Part shown: positions 39,637 to 48,063 of the stretch, one piece after another
Layout of the letters: the number at the start of each line of letters is the position of its first letter
Numbering within the stretch: position 1 is the stretch's first letter
Origin: Candidatus Blautia intestinigallinarum
Lineage (GTDB): Bacteria; Bacillota; Clostridia; Lachnospirales; Lachnospiraceae
Length of the DNA: 64,000 nt
Assembly (NCBI GenBank): GCA_019112635.1
Contig: DXIX01000014.1
Coordinates: 39,661 to 103,660 of the forward strand
Direction of reading: 5' to 3'
Made by a program: the position numbers and the translations under genes
The notes under the pieces: model-generated
The model's input: the letters and a program-made list of their open reading frames with translations, nothing else
Told to the model about the DNA's origin: nothing
The model's database searches: none

Positions 39637-40368
39637 CTATCTCTTATTTTTCTGAATCTGCAAAATATCGCGCACAACTTCCCCCGCGATCTGCAGTCCG
39701 GCCACAGCAGGGACAAAAGAAATACTGCCGGGCACCGGGCGCCTGGATGTTCCTTTGGTCTCCACTGTCTCCTCCTGAATCGGGATGGGCTTCTCTTTTG
39801 AGTACAGGACCTTTACCTTCTTGATTCCACGTTTGCGAAGTTCTGTGCGCACTGCCTTTGCCAGCGGACACACACTGGTCTTGGAAATATCCGTAATCTC
39901 GAAGCGGAAAGGATCCAGCTTATTCCCTGTTCCCATACATGAGATGATCGGCACCTGGAATTTCTTGGCATTCTCAATGAGCAGAAGCTTAGAGGACACC
40001 GTGTCAATGGCATCCACCACATAATTAAACATACGGAAATCAAACATATCCGCCGTATCTTCATTGTAAAATGTCTCATAAATATGAACCAGGATATCCT
40101 CGTTGATATCACGGATTCTCTCCTTTGCCACCTGTACCTTAGCCCTGCCGACTGTGGAATGCAGCGCATACAGCTGCCGGTTGATGTTCGTCACAGATAC
40201 CGTATCGTGGTCTACCAGTGTCAGACATCCCACGCCGCAGCGCGCAAGAGCTTCTGCCACATAAGACCCCACTCCGCCCAGGCCAAACACAGCAATTTTC
40301 GCTGAACTCAGTTTTCTGATTCCTTCATCTCCCACCAGCATTTCCATGCGGGTAAACTCATTCAGCAT
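39637..40368 (-). CDS. tcdA: tRNA threonylcarbamoyladenosine dehydratase (TcdA/ThiF family)
   Basis: 'KIAVFGLGGVGSYVAEALARCGVGCLTLVDHDTVSVTNINRQLYAL'. Confidence 0.9.
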   Translation of the reverse strand: MLNEFTRMEMLVGDEGIRKLSSAKIAVFGLGGVGSYVAEALARCGVGCLTLVDHDTVSVTNINRQLYALHSTVGRAKVQVAKERIRDINEDILVHIYETFYNEDTADMFDFRMFNYVVDAIDTVSSKLLLIENAKKFQVPIISCMGTGNKLDPFRFEITDISKTSVCPLAKAVRTELRKRGIKKVKVLYSKEKPIPIQEETVETKGTSRRPVPGSISFVPAVAGLQIAGEVVRDILQIQKNKR

Positions 40369-40532
40369 ACGACTTCCTCCTATATTCTGTCAAGTTGATG
40401 CTCTATCTTTGTACATTATACTATCAGGCTTGTAAAATGTACAGTTCTTTTCCGCGCGGTCAAAGTCTTTCCTCTCACAGCTCCTCCATGCGCCAACGCA
40501 AAAAGGGAAGCCTCTTTGGACTTCCCATACAT

Positions 40533-40892
40533 TTATTCTTTCATCTTGGGCTTGAAGACCAGACTGGCCAGATAGGAAAAGATCAGCGCGGCTGAGACTC
40601 CCACTGCACAGGCCTGAAATCCTCCCATGAACAATCCCAGAATTCCATGCTGCAGGACCGCCTGCTCCACTCCTCTCCAGAGGATGTTTCCAAAACCGAT
40701 CAGAGGAACGCTCACCCCCGCTCCCGCGTAATCCAGCAGCGGCTGGTAGACACCGAGAAAACTTAAGACCACTCCCGTACAGACCAGAAGCACCATGATC
40801 CTCCCCGGCATCAGCTTCGTCCGATCCAGAAGAATCTGAACCAGGGCACAGATCAGTCCTCCCACCCAGAATGCATTGAAATAATCCATCAT
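40533..40892 (-). CDS. spoVAE: stage V sporulation protein AE
   Basis: 'MDYFNAFWVGGLICALVQILLDRTKLMPGRIMVLLV', 'GFGNILWRGV'; downstream of spoVAD. Confidence 0.93.
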   Translation of the reverse strand: MMDYFNAFWVGGLICALVQILLDRTKLMPGRIMVLLVCTGVVLSFLGVYQPLLDYAGAGVSVPLIGFGNILWRGVEQAVLQHGILGLFMGGFQACAVGVSAALIFSYLASLVFKPKMKE

Positions 40893-41938
40893 CTCTCCTC
40901 CAGACATTCCACAATGACTCCCTGCGCAATCCCGGGAATCGTGCGGCCTTCGTTATAAGATACCTTCGACAGGAGTGCTCCCGTCGGAAGAAACAGCACT
41001 TTTTTCCATTCTCCCCGCTCAATCTTAGGGAGAATGTAGGAGGCAAACACTGCCGCGGAACATCCACATCCGCTTCCCCCGGAGTGGGTGTCCTGCTTCT
41101 CATTGTCAAAAATCAGAAGCCCGCAGTCAGAATGTCTCCCTTCAAGGTCAATCCCTTCTTTTCTCAGCAGATCCAGAAGAATGGTCTGCCCCACCTCCCC
41201 CAGATCTCCCGTTATAATCTGGTCATACTCCTCAGGTCCGTACCCGAAATCCCGCAGGTTATGGCAAATCGTATCGCAGGCCGCCGGTGCCATGCATGCC
41301 CCCATATTCAGGGAATCTTTATACCCGTAATCGATGATCCGCCCGGAGGTGACTCCGGTGACCGCAGCCTTCTTTTTGCCGCCTCCCAGAATACAGGCTC
41401 CGCTGCCCGTGACCGTCCAGGTGGCGGACAGCGGTCTCTGATTTCCATATTCCAGAGGAAAGCGGAATTCTTTCTCGGCACTGGCAAAATGGCTGGAGGT
41501 GACTGCCCCCGCATAGAGGGCATACCCGCCTGCCACGGCCATCGCCGCAAGTCCCAGGGCCTCTCCCATGGTGGAACAGGCTCCGTAGAGCTGATAAACC
41601 GGTCTTCCCAGCTCCTGCAGACCGAAGGAGGAGGCCACCGACTGTGCCTGCAGATCCCCGCTGAAAATCATTCTCAGATCTTCTTTGCGGATTCCTGCCT
41701 TGGCCAGTGCCCTCTCCATAACCTCTTTTTGCATGGCACTCTCAGCACTTTCCCAGTTATCTTCCCCGAAAGTAGGGTCTTCCTGAATACAGTCAAAACA
41801 AGAACCAAGGGGACCTTCCCCTTCTTTTTTCCCTACCACGGAGGCACTGCTCAGGATCGGAACCGGCTGTTCAAAACAGATACTCTGTTCTCCTCGCATC
41901 TGATTCATCCCAACACCCCCATCCATCTCAGAAGACAA
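40889..41938 (-). CDS. spoVAD: stage V sporulation protein AD
   Basis: Thiolase-like fold 'YQLYGACSTMGEALGLAAMAVAGGYA', 'GSGCGCSAAVFASYILPKI'; true start may be at 41908 or 41899. Confidence 0.94.
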   Translation of the reverse strand: MSSEMDGGVGMNQMRGEQSICFEQPVPILSSASVVGKKEGEGPLGSCFDCIQEDPTFGEDNWESAESAMQKEVMERALAKAGIRKEDLRMIFSGDLQAQSVASSFGLQELGRPVYQLYGACSTMGEALGLAAMAVAGGYALYAGAVTSSHFASAEKEFRFPLEYGNQRPLSATWTVTGSGACILGGGKKKAAVTGVTSGRIIDYGYKDSLNMGACMAPAACDTICHNLRDFGYGPEEYDQIITGDLGEVGQTILLDLLRKEGIDLEGRHSDCGLLIFDNEKQDTHSGGSGCGCSAAVFASYILPKIERGEWKKVLFLPTGALLSKVSYNEGRTIPGIAQGVIVECLEER

Positions 41939-42384
41939 AACAAGACTCCCAGCACCCAGGAACTGAAAATTCCGTACAGAATCACCGGTCCCGCAATAGT
42001 GAAGATCTTACACCCAATCCCAAACACCTGGCCTTCTTTCTGATATTCGATGGCCGAGGCAGCCACCGAATTCGCAAAACCAGTGATGGGAACCAAAGCA
42101 CCGGCACCGGCAAATTTCCCCAGCTTCGGATACAGATTCAGCCCCGTCAACAGGACACTTGCGAAAATCAGAATCAGTGAACACCAGGAACCCGCTGTCT
42201 GGGAATCTGCTCCGTAAGACTTGGCCACATTCAGAATCCCCTGACCCAGCATGCAGATGATCCCGCCCACCAGAAAGGCCTTTCCCATGTTGAGGGGAAG
42301 ACTGTGTTTCGGAGTCACTTTGCTGACATACTGCTCATATTCCTTTGCCTTTTGTTCTTTCTCTTCTTTTGTCATTTCCTGCAT
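41905..42384 (-). CDS. spoVAC: stage V sporulation protein AC
   Basis: 'SKVTPKHSLPLNMGKAFLVGGIICMLGQGI', 'GAGALVPITGFANSVAASAIEYQKEGQVFGIGCKIFTIAGPVILYG'. Confidence 0.95.
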   Translation of the reverse strand: MQEMTKEEKEQKAKEYEQYVSKVTPKHSLPLNMGKAFLVGGIICMLGQGILNVAKSYGADSQTAGSWCSLILIFASVLLTGLNLYPKLGKFAGAGALVPITGFANSVAASAIEYQKEGQVFGIGCKIFTIAGPVILYGIFSSWVLGVLFCLLRWMGVLG

Positions 42385-42388
42385 GTTT

Positions 42389-42802
42389 TCACCATCCTTT
42401 ATAAAAGAAATACAATGCGCCCAGCAGTTTTCCCGCCGCCACACTGACAATGATCCACGGCATTCCCTGTCTGAGGCGTACCCTGCCGGCCAATACCGGA
42501 AAGACTTTTGCCATCTCCGCCAGAGCCAGAATCCAGCTTCCCATGAAAATTCCGGCAAACCACCCAAACAGGGCAAGTCCCACAACTCCCACAGGGATCC
42601 GCAGTCCGAAAACAACCACAATATTGCCCAGGATTACCCCCAAAATCGTGAAATCTTCATAGAGCAGAATATGTTCTGCCGTGTGTGTGATCCCGGCGTA
42701 TCTGGGAATGATGGACAGACCGATGATCAGTCCGGCAATTCCGCTGGAAACGGTAAAGCCTGCGCACAGACCCAGGATACCCAGAAAAATCTGTTCTGCC
42801 AT
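42389..42802 (-). CDS. spoVAB: stage V sporulation protein AB
   Basis: Hydrophobic 137 aa 'FLGILGLCAGFTVSSGIAGLIIGLSIIPRYAGITHTA'; position between spoVAA and spoVAC. Confidence 0.9.
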   Translation of the reverse strand: MAEQIFLGILGLCAGFTVSSGIAGLIIGLSIIPRYAGITHTAEHILLYEDFTILGVILGNIVVVFGLRIPVGVVGLALFGWFAGIFMGSWILALAEMAKVFPVLAGRVRLRQGMPWIIVSVAAGKLLGALYFFYKGW

Positions 42803-43417
42803 CTATTGCTCCTTTCCCCTGGACGCCTCCTCAATGATGGTATCATCCATGTCTTCTTCGTACACTCTCATCTGTATCTGCATGGGAGTGGGATCTTTTG
42901 TGAGCTTCATCCTTCCGAAATGGTTGAAGAAAAATAAAACCCCGGCTCCGATTCCCAGAGAATAAGTAATTTCCAGTATTGTGAAGCCGTCCGATTTCAT
43001 CCCTGTGGCCTGTTCGTAGAGCTGTCCAAACAGTGTTGTCACATCCACATCGTTGTTGAAGGACATGATCGCGAACGCGGTTCCGAAAAAAGTAGCCATA
43101 CAGATCACCGCTGTCTTCACCCAATCCCAGATTCTGCTCTTTGTTCCCTCCTCACAGTAACTCACCAGGAAGGAAGATTCTCCGATGGTACAGATATCCA
43201 GATTCTCTTCTTTTTTCTGAATCAGCTCCACCAGATCCACCGCAGACAATACATACCGCCCCGGCTTTCCCGGCTGCAGATTCACCACCGGGAGAACTCT
43301 GCATCGGTTTAACACTTTGGCATTGCTGCAGCTCAGCTGGGCGATGTCCTGCAGATATACATGGGGATGATGGACTTTTACATTCTTTTCAATCTGAATA
43401 TATAATGTGTCACTCAT
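42803..43417 (-). CDS. spoVAA: stage V sporulation protein AA
   Basis: 'MSDTLYIQIEKNVKVHHPHVYLQDIAQLSCSN', 'NNDVDVTTLFGQLYEQATG'. Confidence 0.92.
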   Translation of the reverse strand: MSDTLYIQIEKNVKVHHPHVYLQDIAQLSCSNAKVLNRCRVLPVVNLQPGKPGRYVLSAVDLVELIQKKEENLDICTIGESSFLVSYCEEGTKSRIWDWVKTAVICMATFFGTAFAIMSFNNDVDVTTLFGQLYEQATGMKSDGFTILEITYSLGIGAGVLFFFNHFGRMKLTKDPTPMQIQMRVYEEDMDDTIIEEASRGKEQ

Positions 43418-43465
43418 ATCTGCCTCCGGATATTTTTTCTGCCGTATCAGATCAAGGCATACTCT

Positions 43466-43494
43466 TATTATGCCTAAACTTTTCTTTTTTATAA
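43466..43494 (-). promoter_or_regulatory. Possible sigma-F/sigma-G-type promoter upstream of spoVAA
   Basis: Minus strand TTATA-N15-GGCATAATA (CATAATA resembles the sigma-G -10). Confidence 0.4.
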
Positions 43495-43502
43495 CCGGCG
43501 GA

Positions 43503-44222
43503 TTATATTTGTTCTCTCAATCTTTTCAGAATTTTTTTCTCCATTCTGGATACCTGAACCTGGGAGATTCCCAGTTCCCCCGCAATCTCTGTCTGTGTCC
43601 GCTCCTGAAAATATCTCATGTAGATCAGCTGTCTCTCCTGAGGGCTCAGGCTGCCCAGAATCTCTTCCAGCAAGATTCGGTTCAGTGATTCCTCCTGACG
43701 GTCTCTTTTCTCTTCCAGTTTATCCAAAAGGCAGATATCATTCCCCTCTCCGCGATAGATCGTCTTCTGTAGAGATTCGATCTCCGCGCTGGAATCCAGA
43801 GCCTGAATCAGCTCTTCCTCCGGAATTCCAATCTCTTTTGCCATCTCCTGGATCTGGGGATCTCTGCCCATCTTCTTCTCCAGTTTTTCTCTGGCGAGAT
43901 ATGCTTTATAGCAGGTTTCTTTCAGGGACCGGCTGACTTTTATCATCCCGTCATCCCGCAGAAAGCGCTTGATTTCGCCGGAAATCATGGGGACTGCGTA
44001 GGTGGAAAATTTCACCTCATAAGATGTGTCAAACTTATCCACTGCTTTTAAAAGCCCGATGCTTCCGATCTGAAACAAGTCCTCCAGGTCCACTCCCCGG
44101 TTCTGAAACCGCTTCACAATACTCCAGACGAGCCCTATGTTTTCCTGAAAAATAAGGTCTCTTGCCTCTTTATCCCCCTGGTGCGCACGTTCGATCAAAG
44201 CAAGAGTATGTTCCATCTTCAC
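43503..44222 (-). CDS. sigF: RNA polymerase sporulation sigma factor SigF
   Basis: Sigma-70 regions 'NRGVDLEDLFQIGSIGLLKAVDKFDTSYEVKFSTYAVPMISGEIKRFLRDDG'; downstream of spoIIAA-spoIIAB. Confidence 0.95.
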   Translation of the reverse strand: MKMEHTLALIERAHQGDKEARDLIFQENIGLVWSIVKRFQNRGVDLEDLFQIGSIGLLKAVDKFDTSYEVKFSTYAVPMISGEIKRFLRDDGMIKVSRSLKETCYKAYLAREKLEKKMGRDPQIQEMAKEIGIPEEELIQALDSSAEIESLQKTIYRGEGNDICLLDKLEEKRDRQEESLNRILLEEILGSLSPQERQLIYMRYFQERTQTEIAGELGISQVQVSRMEKKILKRLREQI

Positions 44223-44662
44223 CTCCTGATGCGCTTTTTCATATGAACGGTGGTACCCTCTCCCACAGTGGATTCCACCCAGAGCTCATCCATAAACGCT
44301 TCCATAAACGCGAACCCCATCCCAGACCTCTCCAGTTCCGGTCTGGTGGTAAACATGGGTTCCATGGCTTTCTCGATATCTGCGATCCCCACTCCATGGT
44401 CAATCACATCGATACAGAATTCCTTTCCCTGTATTCGGCACTTCACCCATATCTTATGTACCTCGCCTCCGTATCCATGGATCATCGCATTCGTGATAGC
44501 CTCTGACACGGCTGTCTTGATATCCGCCACTTCTTCTAAAGTGGGATTCAGCTGAGTGCAAAATGCCGCCACTGACACACGCACAAACCCCTCATTGCAG
44601 GATCTGGCATCGAATTCGATCTGCATTTCATTTGTCTGCACCATAATCCTCTCCTTTCCCAT
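44219..44662 (-). CDS. spoIIAB: anti-sigma F factor
   Basis: HATPase 'VSEAITNAMIHGYGG', 'DHGVGIADIEKAMEPMFTTRPELERSGMGFAFME'. Confidence 0.95.
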   Translation of the reverse strand: MGKERIMVQTNEMQIEFDARSCNEGFVRVSVAAFCTQLNPTLEEVADIKTAVSEAITNAMIHGYGGEVHKIWVKCRIQGKEFCIDVIDHGVGIADIEKAMEPMFTTRPELERSGMGFAFMEAFMDELWVESTVGEGTTVHMKKRIRR

Positions 44663-44984
44663 CCTCCTGATCTTTCCTGCTGCAGATTTTCATGACTTTG
44701 TGTATGCCGGATAACTTGAGAATTCTCTCGATCCGGGAACTCACCCGGATTGCCCGGATGGAATCCGCCCTCATACCCAGGGCTTTATAGCGCCCCATAA
44801 TCATACCGATACCGGAGCTGTCCATAAATGTTGTCTGAGCAAAGTCAAACACAATCCCGCGAATATATTGCCCCTGGAGTATCTGATCAATCTCCTGGCT
44901 GATCTCTTCCGCATTGGGATGATCCAGCTCCGCCGGCAGACTGACTGTCAAAACCGCATCTCCAATCTGAAACCTCTGATCCAT
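44628..44984 (-). CDS. spoIIAA: anti-sigma F factor antagonist
   Basis: STAS domain 'GIVFDFAQTTFMDSSGIGMIMGRYKAL'. Confidence 0.95.
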   Translation of the reverse strand: MDQRFQIGDAVLTVSLPAELDHPNAEEISQEIDQILQGQYIRGIVFDFAQTTFMDSSGIGMIMGRYKALGMRADSIRAIRVSSRIERILKLSGIHKVMKICSRKDQEDGKGEDYGADK

Positions 44985-45042
44985 TTTATTCTCCCCTTTT
45001 TTTCTTTTTTTATTCTATGATTTCTGACATTTTTCTCTTTTT

Positions 45043-45066
45043 ATTCCATAAGAACGAAGTTCCTAT
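45043..45066 (-). promoter_or_regulatory. Sigma-H-type promoter upstream of spoIIAA
   Basis: Minus strand ATAGGAACT-N11-GAAT, matching RnAGGAnnT-N11/12-GAAT, about 60 nt upstream of spoIIAA. Confidence 0.7.
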
Positions 45067-45079
45067 GAAAAACAAAGAA

Positions 45080-45101
45080 GCTGCTGTCCGCAGACAGCAG
45101 C
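45080..45101 (-). terminator. Terminator hairpin after the TPR gene
   Basis: GCTGCTGTC-cgca-GACAGCAGC followed on the minus strand by TTCTTTGTTTTTC. Confidence 0.7.
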
Positions 45102-45141
45102 CCCTATTTCGAGGTTCCTCTTTCGTCATTTCAATCGGTTT

Positions 45142-46452
45142 TTAATTCTCTTCGCTTCCGTCCCAGTCGCTTCCATCGTCCTGGTAGGTGGCGTCATAAT
45201 TTCCATAGTCGTCATACCCGGATTCTTCCTGCCCGGTTCCATCCTCATCGCCCGGGGAATTTTCTCCGCTCTCTCCGTCCTCAGCCTTTTCCTCTTCCTC
45301 AGTGATACCGTCCACTCCCGTCTCATTACTGATCGCTGTGTAGATATCCCTGGCACTGTCTGACAGTGTGGACACATAGACCTTCTGTATCTCCAAGGCA
45401 GCCGTATCCATATCCTCATCCCGGTACGCCTGATAAGCCGCCAGGAGAGCCTCGTAGCTCTCACTGGATCTCTGAACCTGGGTCATCTTCGTCTGCGTCT
45501 CCTGGGCATTGGAATCTGACTGGGCCAGCTCACTCTGGGCACGGCTAAGCTGTGCACTCTGACTGGCCAGGGAATCGCTGTAATCCACAATCTGTTCGTT
45601 GGCCTCCCGGTAGATTCCCTGCCGGATTGCCGGAACTGCCAGGAACCATAATGCCGCAATTCCCGCCAGGAATCCCACTCCCATGTGAATCAAGGTTCCC
45701 ATCATCGTGTTCTCCCGGTAAGCCAGGGGCTGAATCACCACATCATTGCCTGAGCGGTAAGCGATACTCTTATTCTCCTCATCCCCGGATTCCTCCTGTC
45801 TGCCCCGTCTGCTCCTCGCATCCAGACGGGTTGTCACGCCCGTCTGTTCATCCACTTCCCGCAGAAAGCGCAGAGTCGTGGTATTCTCCCGGTCAATCCG
45901 GATCGCCTTGCGCAGCGTCCTTCTGGCTCTCCCGTAAGACTGATGCTTAATCTGAATCAACGCCAGCAGCTGATAACCTTTGACCAGCTTCGGATTCTGA
46001 GACAGAATCTTCTTCAGCTGAATGGCCGCCACATCCTCATGGCCTTCCTGACACATTGCCAGCGCCTGATTATATTTACGCACAGACTCATTGAGTGCCT
46101 CCAGCTTATTCAAATTTGCCTGAACCTTATCGAGATATTCCGATGCCAGGTTATTCACCGGGCGCAGGTTCTTGCTGAGAATCCACTCGCTGAGAGCTGC
46201 CGCCGTCTCGCCTGTCTCAAAATAAATAAGCCCCAGCAAATTTCTGGACTGTATATTATTTTTATTAAATGCCAGACTCATCTGAAGATAATCCACCGCG
46301 CCGGACAAATCCCGGATCCCGGCTTTCTCTAATCCCAGATTGTAGTAAACATCTGACAAATAATACGCTTTCTTCTGAACCAACACATGAAATCCGCAGT
46401 GCCCGCAGTAATCCTCATCGGTCAGAAGCGCTCCACAGTTAATACAATTCAT
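45142..46452 (-). CDS. Zinc-ribbon, TPR-repeat membrane protein
   Basis: N-terminal 'MNCINCGALLTDEDYCGHCGFH', TPR-like helices, one TM 'MGVGFLAGIAALWFLAVPAI', Asp/Glu-rich C-terminus. Confidence 0.75.
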   Translation of the reverse strand: MNCINCGALLTDEDYCGHCGFHVLVQKKAYYLSDVYYNLGLEKAGIRDLSGAVDYLQMSLAFNKNNIQSRNLLGLIYFETGETAAALSEWILSKNLRPVNNLASEYLDKVQANLNKLEALNESVRKYNQALAMCQEGHEDVAAIQLKKILSQNPKLVKGYQLLALIQIKHQSYGRARRTLRKAIRIDRENTTTLRFLREVDEQTGVTTRLDARSRRGRQEESGDEENKSIAYRSGNDVVIQPLAYRENTMMGTLIHMGVGFLAGIAALWFLAVPAIRQGIYREANEQIVDYSDSLASQSAQLSRAQSELAQSDSNAQETQTKMTQVQRSSESYEALLAAYQAYRDEDMDTAALEIQKVYVSTLSDSARDIYTAISNETGVDGITEEEEKAEDGESGENSPGDEDGTGQEESGYDDYGNYDATYQDDGSDWDGSEEN

Positions 46453-46465
46453 GCAGTTCTCCTTC

Positions 46466-46618
46466 TCACTTCCTGCGCACTCCCGGATTTGTCTCTTTGA
46501 GTATCTCTTTCATCAAATCCATCATATCCGTCATATCCCGGCTGTAAACCGTCCCTTCCACATCTGCCGCTTCCTGGACCGGTTTAAACTTCTTCAGTTC
46601 CTCTTCATAATTAATCAT
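46466..46618 (-). CDS. Small 50-aa hypothetical protein
   Basis: 'MINYEEELKKFKPVQEAADVEGTVYSRDMTDMMDLMKEILKETNPGVRRK'; start overlaps the folC 3' end by 8 nt; upstream AGGAGA. Confidence 0.55.
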   Translation of the reverse strand: MINYEEELKKFKPVQEAADVEGTVYSRDMTDMMDLMKEILKETNPGVRRK

Positions 46619-47918
46619 GCGCTCTTCTCCTAATCTCACCTTTGACCGCGCCGACCAGATACAGGGAGCCGACGCAGAATAAAATTCCATCTTCCTTTTT
46701 CTCCAACGCTTCCTCAAGAGCGGCTGGAATATCCGACTTCGCTGTCACATTCTGGCAGCCATTCTGACGAAAGATCTCTGCCAGATCCTCTGCCGGCACA
46801 ACCCGGTAGCCGTCAATCTGCGTGGTCACCACGTTTTCCAGACGGATCGCTTCACAGATTTCCCGGATCATATCCGGATAGTCTTTGTCCGCGACTGCGG
46901 AGAACAGTAATGTGATCTTCGCCTCTTCCTGAAAATGTTTTGCCGTTTCCACAAACCGTCTCACGCCATCCTCATTGTGTGCTCCGTCCACAATCACACC
47001 GGGCAGAACCGTCTCCATCCTTCCCTGCCAGCGCGTTCGGGCAATTCCACGTCTCAAATCTTCCGTGGTATAGGTAAAACTCTTTCTCAGCACTTCCATG
47101 GTCTTCAGAGCCAGCGCCGCATTCATCACCTGATAGCGGGCCACAAATGGAATCTGGAAAACCGTATCTTTAAAACTTTCCTCTTCCATGGAGAAGGCAA
47201 TTCCCTCTCTCGTATTTTCAAGAACTTTGCAGTCCTTCTCACAAATCTCATAGCAGGGACTTCCCAGTTCCTTCGCCCGGTCTCGAATCACCTGCGCCGC
47301 CTGGTGATTTCCATCAAAAATCACCGGCACGCCCGGGACAATGATTCCCGCTTTCTCCCCGGCAATCTCTTCTAACGTATTCCCCAGATACTCCATGTGA
47401 TCCATACTGATCGAAGTAATGACGCAGGCCATCGGATTCTCTATGGATGTGGTGGCATCCAGCCTGCCTCCCAGTCCGGTCTCCAGAACCACATAGTCCA
47501 CACCTGCCTCCTTGAAAATCAGCATTCCCATCAGAAACAGCATCTCAAAATAGGTCGGATGATGGATTCCCTGGGAAGTCAATTCATCTGCCAGTTCCTT
47601 CACTCTTTGGAAAGCTTGAAGAAAAAGCTTGTCTTCCACAGGTATCTCATCAATCTGGAACCGTTCATTAATCTTCACCAGATGGGGAGATGTGAACAGC
47701 CCGCAGGAATATCCCGCCTCCCGCAGCATGGAAGCCAGAAAAGCGCAGGTACTTCCCTTTCCATTCGTCCCTGCCACATGAATCACCTGGAAAGAATCCT
47801 GGGGATTTCCAAGTCTTCGCAGACACTCTCTTGTATGTTCCAGACTGTTCTTAGTCGTAAATTTCGGGGTTTCATCAATATAAGCTACCGCTTCTTCATA
47901 ATTCAAAAATATCACCAC
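46611..47918 (-). CDS. folC: folylpolyglutamate synthase/dihydrofolate synthase
   Basis: 'IHVAGTNGKGSTCAFLASMLREAGYSCGLFTSPHLVKINERFQI', 'VDGAHNEDGVRRF'. Confidence 0.95.
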   Translation of the reverse strand: MVIFLNYEEAVAYIDETPKFTTKNSLEHTRECLRRLGNPQDSFQVIHVAGTNGKGSTCAFLASMLREAGYSCGLFTSPHLVKINERFQIDEIPVEDKLFLQAFQRVKELADELTSQGIHHPTYFEMLFLMGMLIFKEAGVDYVVLETGLGGRLDATTSIENPMACVITSISMDHMEYLGNTLEEIAGEKAGIIVPGVPVIFDGNHQAAQVIRDRAKELGSPCYEICEKDCKVLENTREGIAFSMEEESFKDTVFQIPFVARYQVMNAALALKTMEVLRKSFTYTTEDLRRGIARTRWQGRMETVLPGVIVDGAHNEDGVRRFVETAKHFQEEAKITLLFSAVADKDYPDMIREICEAIRLENVVTTQIDGYRVVPAEDLAEIFRQNGCQNVTAKSDIPAALEEALEKKEDGILFCVGSLYLVGAVKGEIRRRAHD

Positions 47919-48063
47919 TTTATCCTAATGTAATAGCCTGCCTCCCCCTCCGGGCAGCTTCCCAGAAGGGGCAGCGGCTTCCTTTACATTATAATATAGT
48001 GGTGATAGATGTCCAGTCCTAATCGTAAGATTTTATACGACAGCAACTGCAGATTCTCTCCTT

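Noticed and set aside
40390-41109. 239-aa minus-strand ORF in another frame
   Set aside because: Overlaps spoVAE/spoVAD, which have clear homology; Gly/Arg/Ser-rich shadow translation.
41084-42043. 319-aa plus-strand ORF
   Set aside because: Antisense shadow of spoVAD/spoVAC.
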